DNA from: Acinetobacter gerneri DSM 14967 = CIP 107464 = MTCC 9824
GTDB taxonomy: Bacteria; Pseudomonadota; Gammaproteobacteria; Pseudomonadales; Moraxellaceae
Length of the DNA: 64,000 nucleotides
Assembly: GCF_000368565.1 (NCBI RefSeq)
Contig: NZ_KB849545.1
Coordinates: forward strand, 298,304 to 362,303
Direction of reading: 5' to 3'
In this document: piece by piece, positions 43,460 to 54,461 of the stretch
Layout of the letters: the number at the start of each line of letters is the position of its first letter
Numbering within the stretch: the stretch's first letter is position 1
Notes under the pieces: model-generated
Seen by the model: only the letters and a program-made list of their open reading frames with translations
The model's database searches: none
Told to the model about the DNA's origin: nothing
Made by a program: the position numbers and the translations under genes

Positions 43460-46164
43460 TAAAGACTCCGTTTAACTTCTTGAACATCATAAACTTCGAT
43501 CTTATCGAGTTCTTTGATGTCGTTATAACCTTTAACCGCAAGACCACATTCCATACCAGCACGAACTTCTTCAACTACTTCTTTATAGCGACGAAGTGAT
43601 TCAAGCTCACCTTGGAATACAACCACGTCATCACGAAGGACACGGATTGGTTTATTACGGTGAATTACACCTTCCATTACCATACAGCCGGCTGCTGCGC
43701 CAAACTTACTAGAACGGAAGACTTCACGTACTTGAGCCACACCAAGAATTGTTTCACGATGTTCTGGCGCAAGTTTACCGCTCATTGCATTTTTAACATC
43801 ATCGATCAATTCATAGATGATGCTGTAGTAACGAATGTCGATACCGTCTTGGTCAGATTTTTGACGCGCTGTAGCATCCGCACGAACGTTAAAGCCTAAC
43901 AATACACCATCAGAAGATTCTGCAAGTGTTACGTCAGATTCTGTGATCGCACCAACACCTGAACCAATGATACGTACTTTTACTTCATCAGTAGAAAGAT
44001 CGTTCAATGCAACAGTTAATGCTTCCAAAGTACCACGTACGTCTGTTTTGAGGACAATATTGACTGCTGGGATATCTTTTTTACCCATAGAAGCCATAAT
44101 GTTTTCAAGACGCATCGCACTTTGACGTTCAAGACGTTTTTGGCGTTCGCGATCAGCACGTGCATCAGCAACTTCACGGGCTTTTTTCTCGTCATTTACA
44201 ACAAGAACTTCATCACCCGCCATTGGCGCATCTGGAAGACCTAAAATTTCAACTGGAATTGAAGGACCTGCAGACTTGATACGCTTACCATTTTCATCAG
44301 ACATCGCACGTACGCGGCCATGTGATGAACCAGCAAGTACAAGATCACCGATATGTAATGTACCGTTTTGTACCAAGATAGAAGTAACTGCACCACGACC
44401 TTTGTCGATACGTGATTCGATTACAACACCTTGTGCCGCACCTTCTGTAGATGCTTTAAGCTCTAACATTTCAGCTTGGATAGAGATCAAATCAAGTAAT
44501 TCATCAATCCCAGCACCAGAATGTGCTGAAACCATTGCTACAGGTACATCACCGCCCCATTGTTCAGGAACGATTTGTTTTGCAGTCAATTCATTCAATA
44601 CGCGATCTGGATCAGCAGATTCTTTATCCATTTTGTTGATTGCAACAATAATTGGAGTACCCGCTGCACGTGCGTGATCGATTGCTTCTGCTGTTTGTGG
44701 CATTACACCATCATCAGCAGCAACAACAAGCACTACGATATCAGTCGCTTTTGCACCACGTGAACGCATTGCAGTAAATGCTGCGTGTCCTGGTGTGTCT
44801 AGGAATGTAATAATGCCTTTGTCAGTTTTCACATGGTAAGCACCGATATGCTGTGTGATACCACCAGCCTCGCCTGCTGCCACTTTTGAACGACGAATGC
44901 GGTCAAGAAGTGATGTTTTACCATGGTCAACGTGACCCATGATAGTTACAACTGGTGGACGAGTTGTTTGCTCACCACGTGCTTCTTCAGCTGCTTCAAG
45001 CAAGTTATCTTCTGCTTGAGTTTCTGAAACAAGTACTGGATTGTGACCCATTTCTTCAACAACAAGTGCTGCTGTGTCTTGGTCAATCGCTTGGTTTTGA
45101 GTAACAAGTTCACCCATTTTCATTAAGGTTTTGATTACTTCACGAACCTTAACTGCCATTTTTTGTGCCAAATCAGCAACAACAATGGTTTCACCAATTT
45201 CAACATCATAAATTTGTTTTTTAACTGGTTTTTCAAAGCCATGCTTGTTTGCTTGGCTAGTTTTCAAACCGCGTTTGTGTGGGTTATGGCTGAAAGATTG
45301 CTCTTCTTGACCACGACGACCGCCTTTCTTCTGACCACGAGTATCTTTAGTACCGCCGCCACGTTTGATTTCACGGTCTTCTTTCGCAAATGAATCTTCG
45401 TAAGCCTGACCAACCAAACCAGCTGCAAGCGGAGAATCATCTACAACACGAATCGTTGTAGTCGTCTCATCGCTTGAGTATTTAGATGCCATTTTACGCA
45501 TTTGCTCAAGCGTACGTTGTTGCGCTTCTTCAGCTGCTTTACGACGCGCTGCTTCTTCTGTAGCTTTAAGCTGTGCAGTTTGAGCTTCACGTGCTTTTTT
45601 CTGCTCAGCTGTTTCAGCAGGTTTAGCAACTTTGACAATTGGTTTGTTGGTTGATTTACGTTTTACAACCACTTCAGCTTTAGGAGATGCCGAAGCAACT
45701 TCTTTTTTATGTTGAGCCGCACGCATTGCGTCTAAAGTTGCTTTCGCTTTGCTTTCAGACTCATCACGATGTTTACGCTCAGCATCTTCACGTGATTTTT
45801 CATGAGCACGTTCTTTTGCTTGAGCTTCTGCTTTAGCTAATGCTTCAGCTTTGATTTGTTCAGGATCTGGTTTTGCAAAAGTATGCTTTTTGCGAACCTC
45901 GACATTAATCGTCTTTGGCTTTCCTGATGTACTTGCCACTTTGGCTGTACTCGTTGTTTTACGTTTCAACGTGATTTTTCCTGCATGACCTAAGTCTTGA
46001 CCATGTGATTTTTTCAAATGGTTGACAAGGGTATCTTGCTGTTGAGTCGTGATTTTGTCATCAGCTTTGTTTTGCGGCAAACCTGCTTCTTTCACTTGTT
46101 CTAGAAGCTTTTCAACTGAAAGTCCTACGTTGACTGCTAACTCTTGAATTGACTTATCCGTCAT
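43459..46164 (-). CDS. infB: Translation initiation factor IF-2
   Basis: A 901-residue GTPase that brings initiator tRNA to the 30S subunit. It has the N-terminal IF2N segment ([20 protein letters not shown]), a long Lys/Ala/Glu-rich linker, then the G domain with [17 protein letters not shown] and NKMD. Domains II-IV follow, with the fMet-tRNA-binding C2 domain at the end. It lies 10 bases after nusA. Its partner, the initiator tRNA, is encoded three times just upstream in the same gene group. Confidence 0.97.
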   Translation of the reverse strand: MTDKSIQELAVNVGLSVEKLLEQVKEAGLPQNKADDKITTQQQDTLVNHLKKSHGQDLGHAGKITLKRKTTSTAKVASTSGKPKTINVEVRKKHTFAKPDPEQIKAEALAKAEAQAKERAHEKSREDAERKHRDESESKAKATLDAMRAAQHKKEVASASPKAEVVVKRKSTNKPIVKVAKPAETAEQKKAREAQTAQLKATEEAARRKAAEEAQQRTLEQMRKMASKYSSDETTTTIRVVDDSPLAAGLVGQAYEDSFAKEDREIKRGGGTKDTRGQKKGGRRGQEEQSFSHNPHKRGLKTSQANKHGFEKPVKKQIYDVEIGETIVVADLAQKMAVKVREVIKTLMKMGELVTQNQAIDQDTAALVVEEMGHNPVLVSETQAEDNLLEAAEEARGEQTTRPPVVTIMGHVDHGKTSLLDRIRRSKVAAGEAGGITQHIGAYHVKTDKGIITFLDTPGHAAFTAMRSRGAKATDIVVLVVAADDGVMPQTAEAIDHARAAGTPIIVAINKMDKESADPDRVLNELTAKQIVPEQWGGDVPVAMVSAHSGAGIDELLDLISIQAEMLELKASTEGAAQGVVIESRIDKGRGAVTSILVQNGTLHIGDLVLAGSSHGRVRAMSDENGKRIKSAGPSIPVEILGLPDAPMAGDEVLVVNDEKKAREVADARADRERQKRLERQSAMRLENIMASMGKKDIPAVNIVLKTDVRGTLEALTVALNDLSTDEVKVRIIGSGVGAITESDVTLAESSDGVLLGFNVRADATARQKSDQDGIDIRYYSIIYELIDDVKNAMSGKLAPEHRETILGVAQVREVFRSSKFGAAAGCMVMEGVIHRNKPIRVLRDDVVVFQGELESLRRYKEVVEEVRAGMECGLAVKGYNDIKELDKIEVYDVQEVKRSL

Positions 46165-46174
46165 GTATTACCTC

Positions 46175-47659
46175 CTAGTTAAACCATGATTCACGCGCTT
46201 TCATAATGAGCTGACCTGCTTTTTCAGCACCTAAACCTTCGATATCAGAAATATCGTCAGTCGCTTGGTCTGCTAAATCGTCAACAGTGACCACACCACG
46301 AGCGGCTAATAAATAAGCGATCTCTTTCGTCATTCCTTCCATTTCTAGAAGTTCAGCACTTGGATCTTGAATATTTTCTTGCTGTTTAAGCGCATCCGCC
46401 AAAGCAGCTTCTTTTGCACGACTTTGCAACAATTCTACTAAGTCTGAATCCAATTCGATTTCGTCGAAAGTTTCAGCAGGAACATAAGCAATCTCTTCAA
46501 GAGAAGTAAAGCCCATTTCCACGAGTGCCATTGCTAAGTCTTCTTCAATATCTAGACGCGAAACAAACATATCTAGGTATTGTTGTGCTTCGTTTTGTTG
46601 ACGAGCACGGTATTCATCTTCAAGCATCATGTCGAGTTTATAACCCGTCAATTCTGATGCTAAACGTACGTTTTGACCTTGAGAACCAATCGCACGTGCA
46701 AGTTGATCACTTGTTGCAAAGATAATGTCAGCAGTATGTGCATCTTCATCGATCACGATACCTGATACATCAGCAGGCTCTAAAGCACTTGCGATATATT
46801 GTGCTGGATCATCAGACCATACAACAACATCAATACGCTCACCATTTAACTCAGATTGAACTGCTTGGATACGTGTACCACGCATACCAATACAAGCACC
46901 GACTGGATCAATACGATGATCGTTTGTTTTCACAGCAATTTTAGCACGAACACCCGGTTGACGTGCAGCTGCTTTAATCTCAATGATTTCTTCAGAAATT
47001 TCTGGAATTTCTTTTTTCATCAATGCGATCAACATTTCAGGTTTCGCACGTGACAATAACAATTGTGCACCACGACCTTCTTTGTTGACATTGTATAAAA
47101 TAGCATTCATACGTTGTTTAGGACGTAGAATTTCTTTAGGAATCATTTCTTCACGAGCAAGATATGCTTCAGCATTATCACCTAAGTCGATAATAAAGCC
47201 ATCTTTAGTTTGTTTTTTCACTTCACCGTAGATGAGTTCACCGACTTTAGATTCGTATGCTTCAGCAACCAATGCACGTTCTGCTTCACGAATTTTTTGT
47301 ACGATCACTTGTTTTGCGATTTGTGCAGCAATACGACCAAACTCGATCGAAGGTACTTCTAATTCGCGAATATCGCCGATAGACCATTTTGCAGGATCTA
47401 CATCTGAAATGGCGTCTTGGCAAGCAGGCATTTCGTGATCTTCATCTGCAACAACTTCCCATTGACGGAAAGTGCTGTATTCACCAGTTTTGCGATCGAT
47501 CTCTACACGAAGCTGTGCTTCTTCAGAATTTGTGCCTTCGTAGAATTTTTTCTTCGTTGCAGCTACAAGTGCTTGCTCAAGCGCTTCGAAGATCGCTTCA
47601 CGACTAACACCTTTTTCATTACTAACCGTTTCTGCGACGGTAAGAATTTCACGGCCCAT
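46175..47659 (-). CDS. nusA: Transcription termination/antitermination factor NusA
   Basis: A 494-residue RNA polymerase-associated factor for pausing, termination and rRNA antitermination. Domains in order: N-terminal polymerase-binding domain (to about residue 130), S1 domain (GEVKKQTKDGFIIDLGDNAE), two KH domains (CIGMRGTRIQAVQSELNGER and IGSQGQNVRLASELTGYKLD), and two C-terminal acidic repeats with helix-hairpin-helix units. Lies between rimP and infB in the conserved order. Confidence 0.97.
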   Translation of the reverse strand: MGREILTVAETVSNEKGVSREAIFEALEQALVAATKKKFYEGTNSEEAQLRVEIDRKTGEYSTFRQWEVVADEDHEMPACQDAISDVDPAKWSIGDIRELEVPSIEFGRIAAQIAKQVIVQKIREAERALVAEAYESKVGELIYGEVKKQTKDGFIIDLGDNAEAYLAREEMIPKEILRPKQRMNAILYNVNKEGRGAQLLLSRAKPEMLIALMKKEIPEISEEIIEIKAAARQPGVRAKIAVKTNDHRIDPVGACIGMRGTRIQAVQSELNGERIDVVVWSDDPAQYIASALEPADVSGIVIDEDAHTADIIFATSDQLARAIGSQGQNVRLASELTGYKLDMMLEDEYRARQQNEAQQYLDMFVSRLDIEEDLAMALVEMGFTSLEEIAYVPAETFDEIELDSDLVELLQSRAKEAALADALKQQENIQDPSAELLEMEGMTKEIAYLLAARGVVTVDDLADQATDDISDIEGLGAEKAGQLIMKARESWFN

Positions 47660-47696
47660 AAGTCACCTACTTTTTCAAATTCTTATTAATTAAAAT

Positions 47697-48221
47697 TTAG
47701 TCCTGAAAGATCAAGTTTGCTTTATCAATATTGTTACTATCAATATCAAGCACTTGTTGCTTTTCAACTTCAACTTGAATCATTTCATTTTCAAGATCAA
47801 CTGAAACAAGTTTAGCTTGGAACTTACGACGGTTATCGACTGCTGCAATCAAACGAAGGGCAACTTGTTGACCAATATACGCTTGCATTTGTTTGAGTTC
47901 AAAAAACGGACGATCCCAACCTGGTGAAGATACTTCTAAAGCATATTCGCCTGAAATTGGATCATGGACATCTAGAATAGCACCAACTTGTTGAGTCACG
48001 CGCACACAATCTTGTACACCAATACCACGACCCAACTCTACTTCACCGTCTTCATTCATGATCGGCTCAGCATTTGCTTCAACATCTTTGTCGATATAGA
48101 TACGCAATAAAGAGCGCTTACCTTGAGGTAAAAATTCTAATCCCCAAAGTTCTACATCACATGCTTGCACTGCAGGAACGATTAAATCATGGAGTGCTTG
48201 TGTTTTACTTGATAGCTTCAT
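47697..48221 (-). CDS. rimP: Ribosome maturation factor RimP
   Basis: A 174-residue 30S maturation factor. Motifs include [26 protein letters not shown], the [19 protein letters not shown] stretch and [11 protein letters not shown], all typical of RimP. First protein gene after the tRNA group, with 37 bases before nusA. A terminator lies upstream at 48357, so a promoter is expected in the 135 bases between. Confidence 0.94.
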   Translation of the reverse strand: MKLSSKTQALHDLIVPAVQACDVELWGLEFLPQGKRSLLRIYIDKDVEANAEPIMNEDGEVELGRGIGVQDCVRVTQQVGAILDVHDPISGEYALEVSSPGWDRPFFELKQMQAYIGQQVALRLIAAVDNRRKFQAKLVSVDLENEMIQVEVEKQQVLDIDSNNIDKANLIFQD

Positions 48222-48316
48222 TTACTCTCGTCATTTTCGTGCGATTAAACCAGACTAAGGCTGATTTTGACCCATACACGCTATAGTAGTAGTGAAACAT
48301 GACACTTTAACTTTTC

Positions 48317-48328
48317 GCCGTATACGGC
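48317..48328. other. 12-bp perfect palindrome upstream of rimP
   Basis: GCCGTATACGGC lies about 95 bases before the rimP start, in the interval that should hold its promoter. It could be an operator half-site pair, but no regulator is known for it. Confidence 0.3.
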
Positions 48329-48355
48329 TCATATCGACACTACACGATAGCCAAT

Positions 48356-48381
48356 AAAAAAGGGCGTAAATCGCCCCTATA
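48356..48381 (-). terminator. Terminator after the tRNA-fMet genes
   Basis: On the minus strand GGGCG-ATTTA-CGCCC is followed by TTTTTTATT, 70 bases downstream of the last tRNA-fMet. Confidence 0.75.
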
Positions 48382-48447
48382 TTACACAGAAAACCGTAGC
48401 CCACTGTGCAAAAAGACCCACCTATTTGTGAGCCTTTTTAAGAAACT

Positions 48448-48524
<77 letters not shown>

Positions 48525-48588
48525 TCAACGTTGCAAAATTATATCCGAAGTAGCAAAAAAATTCAATTAAACTTTTCAACTTTCTTCG

Positions 48589-48618
48589 TTTTGATTCGTA
48601 TTGCAAATCGAATCAAAA
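48589..48618. other. 10-bp inverted repeat directly 3' of tRNA-fMet copy 2
   Basis: TTTTGATTCG (48589-48598) and CGAATCAAAA (48609-48618) pair perfectly around a 10-base loop, one base past the tRNA CCA end. There is no T-run on the minus strand, so it is more likely a processing or protective hairpin than a terminator. Confidence 0.55.
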
Positions 48619-48619
48619 T

Positions 48620-48696
<77 letters not shown>

Positions 48697-48746
48697 CCGA
48701 TATCACATTTAAAAGGCAATTTAATAATATGAGGTTTAATAAATTG

Positions 48747-48773
48747 ATTTGATTAAGTTGTGTCTTAATCAAA

Positions 48774-48774
<1 letters not shown>
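48747..48774. other. 11-bp inverted repeat directly 3' of tRNA-fMet copy 3
   Basis: ATTTGATTAAG (48747-48757) pairs perfectly with CTTAATCAAAT (48764-48774) around 6 bases; the right arm touches the last base of the tRNA. Its position matches the hairpin after copy 2, though the sequence differs. Confidence 0.55.
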
Positions 48775-48850
<76 letters not shown>

Positions 48851-48886
48851 TCAAAGCTGCTTGCATCCAACAATCTGGTTCATTGT

Positions 48887-48971
48887 TGGTGCGGAAGGGG
48901 GGACTTGAACCCCCACGCCCGAAAGCACTACCACCTCAAGGTAGCGTGTCTACCAATTCCACCACCACCGC
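48887..48971 (-). tRNA. leuU: tRNA-Leu (GAG)
   Basis: 85 nt with a long variable arm and encoded CCA. The anticodon stem CTACC/GGTAG encloses TTGAGGT, giving anticodon GAG. The D arm GTGGAATTGGTAGACAC is that of leucine tRNAs. By my folding the acceptor stem has one T5/T68 mismatch and one G-T pair. Position after secG matches E. coli leuU. Confidence 0.93.
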
Positions 48972-49024
48972 AGCAGTGTCGCATTCTAGTAGCTTCATTG
49001 CTAAATTGAAAGCTTTAATTTCAA

Positions 49025-49450
49025 TTATTGCGCAGATTTCGGTGCGGTTGGCGAAGAATCAGTCGAATTAGGCTGAACTGGCGCATTATTTTGTTGCGCT
49101 GGTGCACTATTGATCGGCTGTAAAGGTGCTCCGTTGTTTGGTTGTAACGGCGCGCCATTATTTGTAGGAGCTGGTGCAGTTTGTGTTTGCGGTACTTGCA
49201 AGCTATAAGCATCAGTTGTTGCTTTTTTTGCAAAGATCGCCAAAGTTAAACTGGTAATAAAAAATAATGCAGTCAATATTGCAGTCACACGAGTTAAAAA
49301 GCTCGCTGATCCTGACGCACCAAATACAGTCGCAGCACCGCCACCACCAAATGATGCACCTGCATCAGCACCTTTCCCGTGTTGTACCAGAATAAGTCCA
49401 ATCATTAAGACGGCTAAGATGATATGTACGACCAGCACAAAAGTTTGCAT
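49025..49450 (-). CDS. secG: Preprotein translocase subunit SecG
   Basis: A 141-residue SecYEG subunit. Two membrane helices flank a Gly-rich loop: [20 protein letters not shown], then [20 protein letters not shown] and [16 protein letters not shown]. The C-terminal 60 residues are a low-complexity tail rich in Pro, Gln, Asn and Ala with repeated NNGAPLQP units, longer than the E. coli protein (110 residues). It is 12 bases after tpiA and just before tRNA-Leu. Confidence 0.95.
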   Translation of the reverse strand: MQTFVLVVHIILAVLMIGLILVQHGKGADAGASFGGGGAATVFGASGSASFLTRVTAILTALFFITSLTLAIFAKKATTDAYSLQVPQTQTAPAPTNNGAPLQPNNGAPLQPINSAPAQQNNAPVQPNSTDSSPTAPKSAQ

Positions 49451-49462
49451 GCTGAACTCCTA

Positions 49463-50254
49463 TTATTTTGTATTTGCAAATGCTTCGGCGATCTTATAGA
49501 ACGACTCAGCATTTAAAGATGCACCACCAACCAGTGCACCATTGATATCTGGACAGTTTGCTAAATCTGCAGCATTTTCAGGTTTTACACTACCGCCATA
49601 TAAAATAGCAATACTTGCACCCAAAGCTGTAATTTGGCTTAAACCTTCGCGAATTTTTGCATGCATCATTTGTGCATCTTCAGGCGACGCTGTTTTACCT
49701 GTGCCAATTGCCCAAATTGGTTCATAAGCAATGACTATATTGCGCCAGTCATCTGCTTTTACAACCGCAGTAATATCACAAATTTGTTGCAATACCACTT
49801 GTTCAGCTTGTCCAGCTTCACGTTGTTCTAGGCTTTCACCTACACAATAAATCACGGTTAAACCAGCATTCAAAGCATTTTGTACTTTTGCTTTAAGCAC
49901 TTCAGTTGTATCACCCAAGATCTCACGACGCTCAGAATGACCAACCAAGACATATTCTATTGAACTATCTTTTAATAATTCTGCACTGACTTCGCCAGTA
50001 TAAGCCCCTGTTCCTGCAAAACGTGAAAGATCTTGAGCTACAGTCAAAATCGAACGATTTGCATCAGCCAATTGCTGTTGAACATGTTGCAAAGCAATAG
50101 AAATAGGTGCGACACCAATCTGGCATTGCTCTTCTAAAATTGGATTTTGTTGCAAAAGTTGTTTGAATTCTTCAATCAGTTGTTGGGCATTAGATTGCAC
50201 AGGGTTCATTTTCCAGTTGCCGACAACCCAAGGTTTAATAGTCGAACCCGACAT
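49463..50254 (-). CDS. tpiA: Triosephosphate isomerase
   Basis: Interconverts dihydroxyacetone phosphate and glyceraldehyde 3-phosphate. A 263-residue TIM barrel with NWKMNP at the first strand, catalytic His in LVGHSERRE, catalytic Glu in [20 protein letters not shown], and phosphate loop [12 protein letters not shown]. It is first in the tpiA-secG-tRNA group. A 289-bp gap separates it from divergent pilB. Confidence 0.96.
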   Translation of the reverse strand: MSGSTIKPWVVGNWKMNPVQSNAQQLIEEFKQLLQQNPILEEQCQIGVAPISIALQHVQQQLADANRSILTVAQDLSRFAGTGAYTGEVSAELLKDSSIEYVLVGHSERREILGDTTEVLKAKVQNALNAGLTVIYCVGESLEQREAGQAEQVVLQQICDITAVVKADDWRNIVIAYEPIWAIGTGKTASPEDAQMMHAKIREGLSQITALGASIAILYGGSVKPENAADLANCPDINGALVGGASLNAESFYKIAEAFANTK

Positions 50255-50543
50255 AGTCTAAATAACCTATTTTCAAAAATGCGGTCATTCTACACGGAAA
50301 ATGCACAGCTTTATAATAAAATTATTGTCTTTCATATTCACTTTTGTCATTTTGTCGATAGGCAATCTAAAATAATCATAAAAATTTTCTATCAAAATCT
50401 CGAATAAATCACTGTTTCATTTCATAAATGCTGAACAGCAAAGATTTGCCAAGTGGCTTTTTATGCATATAACCGTATAATTTCATCAATAAATAATCAT
50501 AATTTTTTTAGTTAATTTTTTAATATTTGATTTGGGGAAATCT

Positions 50544-52247
50544 GTGCAAACAGCAGTGATTAAACTATCGGGTTTTTCTCACCGATTGGTTGAGCAGGGT
50601 CATCTCTCACAACAAGAAATGCAAAACGCATTTCTACAGTCCAAAGCGTCTAATCAAGATGTGGTTTCTTATCTGGTTGAACATTATCGTATTAAATCTT
50701 TAATCATTGCTGAAGCGATTGCACAAGACTTTGGCATGCCCCTACTCGATTTGGATGCTTTTGATCCTCAACATTTTCCAAAAGACATCATTGATCAACA
50801 ATTATTTGTAAAAAATCAGGTGATCCCGTTATTGCAACGAGGCAATGTCCTCTTTGTTGCTATCAGCAATCCAACCAATCTGGATGCAATTGATGCAATA
50901 CGCTTTAACAGCAAGCTTAATGTGCATCCCATTATCGTCGAACAACATAAATTGCTTCGGGTATTGGAGCAATATTTTAGTCCCAACCATGCTTTAGATT
51001 TTATTGAAGAAGACTTTGATATTGACATCGTTCAAGCCCAAGATGATCGTGAAATCGAGGAAGAAGAAACTTCGGCTGAAGAAGCCCCGATCGTCAAATA
51101 TGTCAATAAATTATTGATTGATGCTATCCGCATGGGCGCTTCAGATTTACATTTTGAGCCTTATGAAAAAGTCTATCGGGTACGTTATCGTATCGATGGG
51201 ATCTTGAGGCAAATCGTCAGTCCCCCTTTGCAACTGGCTAAACGACTGGCTGCACGTCTAAAAGTCATGGCACAGATGGATATTTCTGAAAAACGTGTGC
51301 CTCAAGATGGGCGAATCAAGCTAAAACTTTCCAAAACAAAATCGATTGATTTTCGGGTGAACTCTCTTCCGACGATTTATGGTGAAAAAATTGCGCTGCG
51401 GATTTTGGATTCTTCTAGTGCAAATATCAATATTGATGCACTGGGTTTTGAAGATGAGCAGAAAACAGCTTTTCTCAATGCACTAAATAGACCGCAAGGT
51501 ATGTTGCTCATTACAGGTCCTACAGGCTCAGGCAAAACGGTTTCACTCTATACTGGGTTAAATATTTTAAATACAGAAAGCTATAATATTTCAACAGTTG
51601 AAGACCCTGTCGAAATCAATCTTGATGGAATCAACCAAGTCAATGTCAATCAAAAAGTCGGTCTGACCTTTGCCAATGCACTCAAATCATTTTTACGTCA
51701 GGACCCTGACATTATCATGGTTGGCGAAATTCGAGATCTCGAAACTGCTGAAATCGCGATTAAAGCAGCGCAAACAGGTCATATGGTGATGTCTACACTA
51801 CATACCAACAGCGCCTCAGAAACACTGACTCGTTTGCGTAATATGGGCATTCCTTCTTTCAATATTGCAACTTCAATCAATATGGTCATTGCCCAACGCT
51901 TGGTGCGACGCTTATGTGTGGAATGTAAAACGGCAATTGAAATCCCTGCACATAGCTTGTTGGAAATGGGCTTTTTGCCACAAGACCTCACACCACAATT
52001 TAAAATCTATAAACCTGTGGGTTGCCGTGAATGTCGTGAGGGCTACAAAGGACGAATCGGGATTTATGAAATCATTTCAATCACGCCCGAAATTTCCAAA
52101 ATGATCATGCAAGATGCCAATGCGATACAGCTTGCTGAAGTGGCAAAAAAATTAGGTTTTGACAATTTACGACGTTCGGGTTTGAAAAAAGTTTTACAAG
52201 GGGAAACATCGCTACAAGAAATCAATCGCGTCACCAATAACGATTAA
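50544..52247 (+). CDS. pilB: Type IV pilus assembly ATPase PilB
   Basis: The cytoplasmic hexameric motor for pilus extension. The 567-residue protein has an N-terminal MshEN-type domain, then the GspE core: Walker A GPTGSGKTVSLY, Asp box EDPVEI, Walker B DPDIIMVGEIRD and His box TGHMVMSTLHTN. A four-cysteine zinc site is visible in LCVECK and GCRECREGYKG. I chose GTG at 50544 over TTG at 50532 because GGGG lies 8 bases before it. First gene of pilB-pilC-pilD-coaE. Confidence 0.95.
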   Translation: MQTAVIKLSGFSHRLVEQGHLSQQEMQNAFLQSKASNQDVVSYLVEHYRIKSLIIAEAIAQDFGMPLLDLDAFDPQHFPKDIIDQQLFVKNQVIPLLQRGNVLFVAISNPTNLDAIDAIRFNSKLNVHPIIVEQHKLLRVLEQYFSPNHALDFIEEDFDIDIVQAQDDREIEEEETSAEEAPIVKYVNKLLIDAIRMGASDLHFEPYEKVYRVRYRIDGILRQIVSPPLQLAKRLAARLKVMAQMDISEKRVPQDGRIKLKLSKTKSIDFRVNSLPTIYGEKIALRILDSSSANINIDALGFEDEQKTAFLNALNRPQGMLLITGPTGSGKTVSLYTGLNILNTESYNISTVEDPVEINLDGINQVNVNQKVGLTFANALKSFLRQDPDIIMVGEIRDLETAEIAIKAAQTGHMVMSTLHTNSASETLTRLRNMGIPSFNIATSINMVIAQRLVRRLCVECKTAIEIPAHSLLEMGFLPQDLTPQFKIYKPVGCRECREGYKGRIGIYEIISITPEISKMIMQDANAIQLAEVAKKLGFDNLRRSGLKKVLQGETSLQEINRVTNND

Positions 52248-52320
52248 AGATTTAACGTTTTTTTTAGATTCAGAGTTTTTAGATTTAAAGTTTTAAGCAT
52301 TTGTGTTTTGGGGTTGAGTT

Positions 52321-53547
52321 ATGGCGAAGAAAAAAATAGAAAGCACCCTATCATTTAGTTATGAAGGTGTGGACCGTAAAGGCGTAAAAATTAAAGGTGA
52401 TATTCCCGCAAAAAATATTGCCTTAGCCAAAGTTTCTTTACGCAAACAAGGCATTGTAGTCAGTCATATTAAAGAAAAACGCAAAGATATTTTAGGGCAG
52501 CTTTTTAAACGCGGGATAAGCTCACTCGATATCACGATTTTTACTCGGCAGCTCGCGACTATGATGCGTGCTGGCGTACCTTTAGTCCAAGGGCTTGATA
52601 TCGTCTCTGAGGGATTAGACAATCAAAGCATGCGTAATGTTGTAGCTGGGATCAAAAGTGAAGTCGAAAATGGCAATACTTTTGCTGGTGGTTTACGCAA
52701 ATTCCCTCAATATTTCGACCAGTTATTTTGTTCTTTGGTTGAATCAGGTGAGCAATCTGGCTCTTTAGATACCATGTTAGAACGTGTTGCAACTTATAAA
52801 GAAAAAAGTGAGCAACTTAAAATGAAAATTAAAAAAGCATTGAAATATCCTATTTTTGTCATCATTGTGGCAATTGCCGTAACCATACTACTGATGATTA
52901 AAGTTGTGCCTGTATTTCAGGATATTTTTACTTCTTTTGGGCAAGAATTACCCTTGTTTACTCAAATGGTGGTTTCCATGTCTGTTTGGATGCAAAACTA
53001 CTGGATTGCAGTGGTTTTGATGATGATCATGATGGTGATTGCTTTTGTTCAATCTAAGAAACGGAGTAAAAAATTTCGTGATTATTTAGATAAATTGTCA
53101 CTAAAGCTACCGATCTTCGGTGATCTAATTTATAAAGCAATTATTGCCCGATTTAGTCGAACGCTATCGACGACTTTTGCTGCAGGTGTACCCTTGATCG
53201 ATGCGTTGCAATCTACAGCCGGTGCAACCAATAATGTGATTTTTGAAAATGCTGTATTAAAAATCAAAGAAAATGTTTCAACAGGGCAACAACTCAATTT
53301 TGCCATGCGATTGACCAACCGCTTTCCAACAATGGCGATTCAGATGGTTGCGATCGGTGAAGAGTCTGGTGCATTGGATGCTATGTTAGAAAAGGTTGCC
53401 AATTATTATGAAGATGAGGTCGACCATGCTGTAGATGGTTTAACTTCGCTACTAGAACCGTTGATCATGGTCATTTTAGGGATATTGGTCGGAGGTTTAG
53501 TCATTGCGATGTATTTACCGATCTTTAAAATGGGTTCTATTTTCTAA
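52321..53547 (+). CDS. pilC: Type IV pilus inner-membrane platform protein PilC
   Basis: Links the PilB motor to pilin insertion. The 408-residue protein has two T2SSF domains, each with FTRQLATMMRAGVPLVQGL or FSRTLSTTFAAGVPLIDAL, and three membrane helices (around 170, 220 and 380). The GEQSGSLDTML and GEESGALDAML motifs mark the repeat ends. It follows pilB by 73 bases and precedes pilD by 35. Confidence 0.95.
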   Translation: MAKKKIESTLSFSYEGVDRKGVKIKGDIPAKNIALAKVSLRKQGIVVSHIKEKRKDILGQLFKRGISSLDITIFTRQLATMMRAGVPLVQGLDIVSEGLDNQSMRNVVAGIKSEVENGNTFAGGLRKFPQYFDQLFCSLVESGEQSGSLDTMLERVATYKEKSEQLKMKIKKALKYPIFVIIVAIAVTILLMIKVVPVFQDIFTSFGQELPLFTQMVVSMSVWMQNYWIAVVLMMIMMVIAFVQSKKRSKKFRDYLDKLSLKLPIFGDLIYKAIIARFSRTLSTTFAAGVPLIDALQSTAGATNNVIFENAVLKIKENVSTGQQLNFAMRLTNRFPTMAIQMVAIGEESGALDAMLEKVANYYEDEVDHAVDGLTSLLEPLIMVILGILVGGLVIAMYLPIFKMGSIF

Positions 53548-53582
53548 AAAACATAACACTGAGAAATGGCTGCAATTTAAAC

Positions 53583-54443
53583 ATGTATGAACTGATCGAA
53601 TATCTCACCAATACGCCAATCGCCTTATATTTATGTATAGGCATCTTGAGTTTATGTATTGGGAGTTTTTTAAATGTCGTGATTTACCGGCTTCCATTGA
53701 TCCTAGAACAAGAATGGACTGAAGAATGTCATGCGTACTTACATCCTGAACAAACGCCACCAGAACAAAAAAAGCTCAGTTTAAGTTTTCCTCCATCAAA
53801 CTGTCCAAGTTGTCACAGTCCTATACGTTGGTATCAAAATATCCCGCTCATCAGTTGGTTATGTCTAAAAGGGAAATGTGCGAACTGTCAAAATAAGATT
53901 AGCTTGCGCTACCCTCTCATCGAGCTACTCACTGTAGTCTGTTCTCTCGCCGTGGTTTATGTTTTTGGTGCAAGCTTGCAAATGGTCTTTGCACTAATTT
54001 TCACTTGGATCTTGATCGCGCTCACCTTTATTGATTTTGACACACAACTTCTCCCTGATCGCTTGACCTTCCCCTTGGCTGGCTTAGGTCTTGTCGTCAA
54101 TGCTTATGCGATTTTTGTAACACCTCGCTCAGCCATTTTAGGTTATGTGATCGGATTTTTATGCTTATGGATCGTGTATTACCTATTTAAAGTGCTGACC
54201 AAAAAAGAAGGCATGGGCTATGGTGATTTCAAACTACTTGCGGCTTTGGGAGCATGGACAGGTCCCTTGATGTTGCCATTAATTGTGTTAGTTTCTTCAC
54301 TGTTTGGCGCAATTATTGGTATTATTTTGCTTAAACGTACAAAACAGAATCAACCCTTTGCATTTGGTCCTTATCTTGCGATTGCAGGTTGGATCAGCCT
54401 ACTCTGGGGAGATCAGATCATGAAAATGTATTTGGGCTATTAA
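53583..54443 (+). CDS. pilD: Prepilin peptidase/N-methyltransferase PilD
   Basis: Cleaves prepilin leaders after the glycine and methylates the new N-terminus. The 286-residue membrane protein has the cytoplasmic zinc-type cysteine pairs NCPSCHSPIRW and KCANCQNKI, then the aspartyl protease sites FIDFDTQLLPDRL and GMGYGDFKLLAALGAW. It should process PilA, FimU, PilV, ComE and ComF, and type II secretion pseudopilins for the lipase. The broken PilW lacks its recognition site. Confidence 0.95.
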   Translation: MYELIEYLTNTPIALYLCIGILSLCIGSFLNVVIYRLPLILEQEWTEECHAYLHPEQTPPEQKKLSLSFPPSNCPSCHSPIRWYQNIPLISWLCLKGKCANCQNKISLRYPLIELLTVVCSLAVVYVFGASLQMVFALIFTWILIALTFIDFDTQLLPDRLTFPLAGLGLVVNAYAIFVTPRSAILGYVIGFLCLWIVYYLFKVLTKKEGMGYGDFKLLAALGAWTGPLMLPLIVLVSSLFGAIIGIILLKRTKQNQPFAFGPYLAIAGWISLLWGDQIMKMYLGY

Positions 54444-54461
54444 GCCCCTGCACAAGGAAGA

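Noticed and set aside
44276-44677. 133-codon plus-strand frame inside infB
   Set aside because: Lies opposite the GTPase domain coding sequence and has no independent support.
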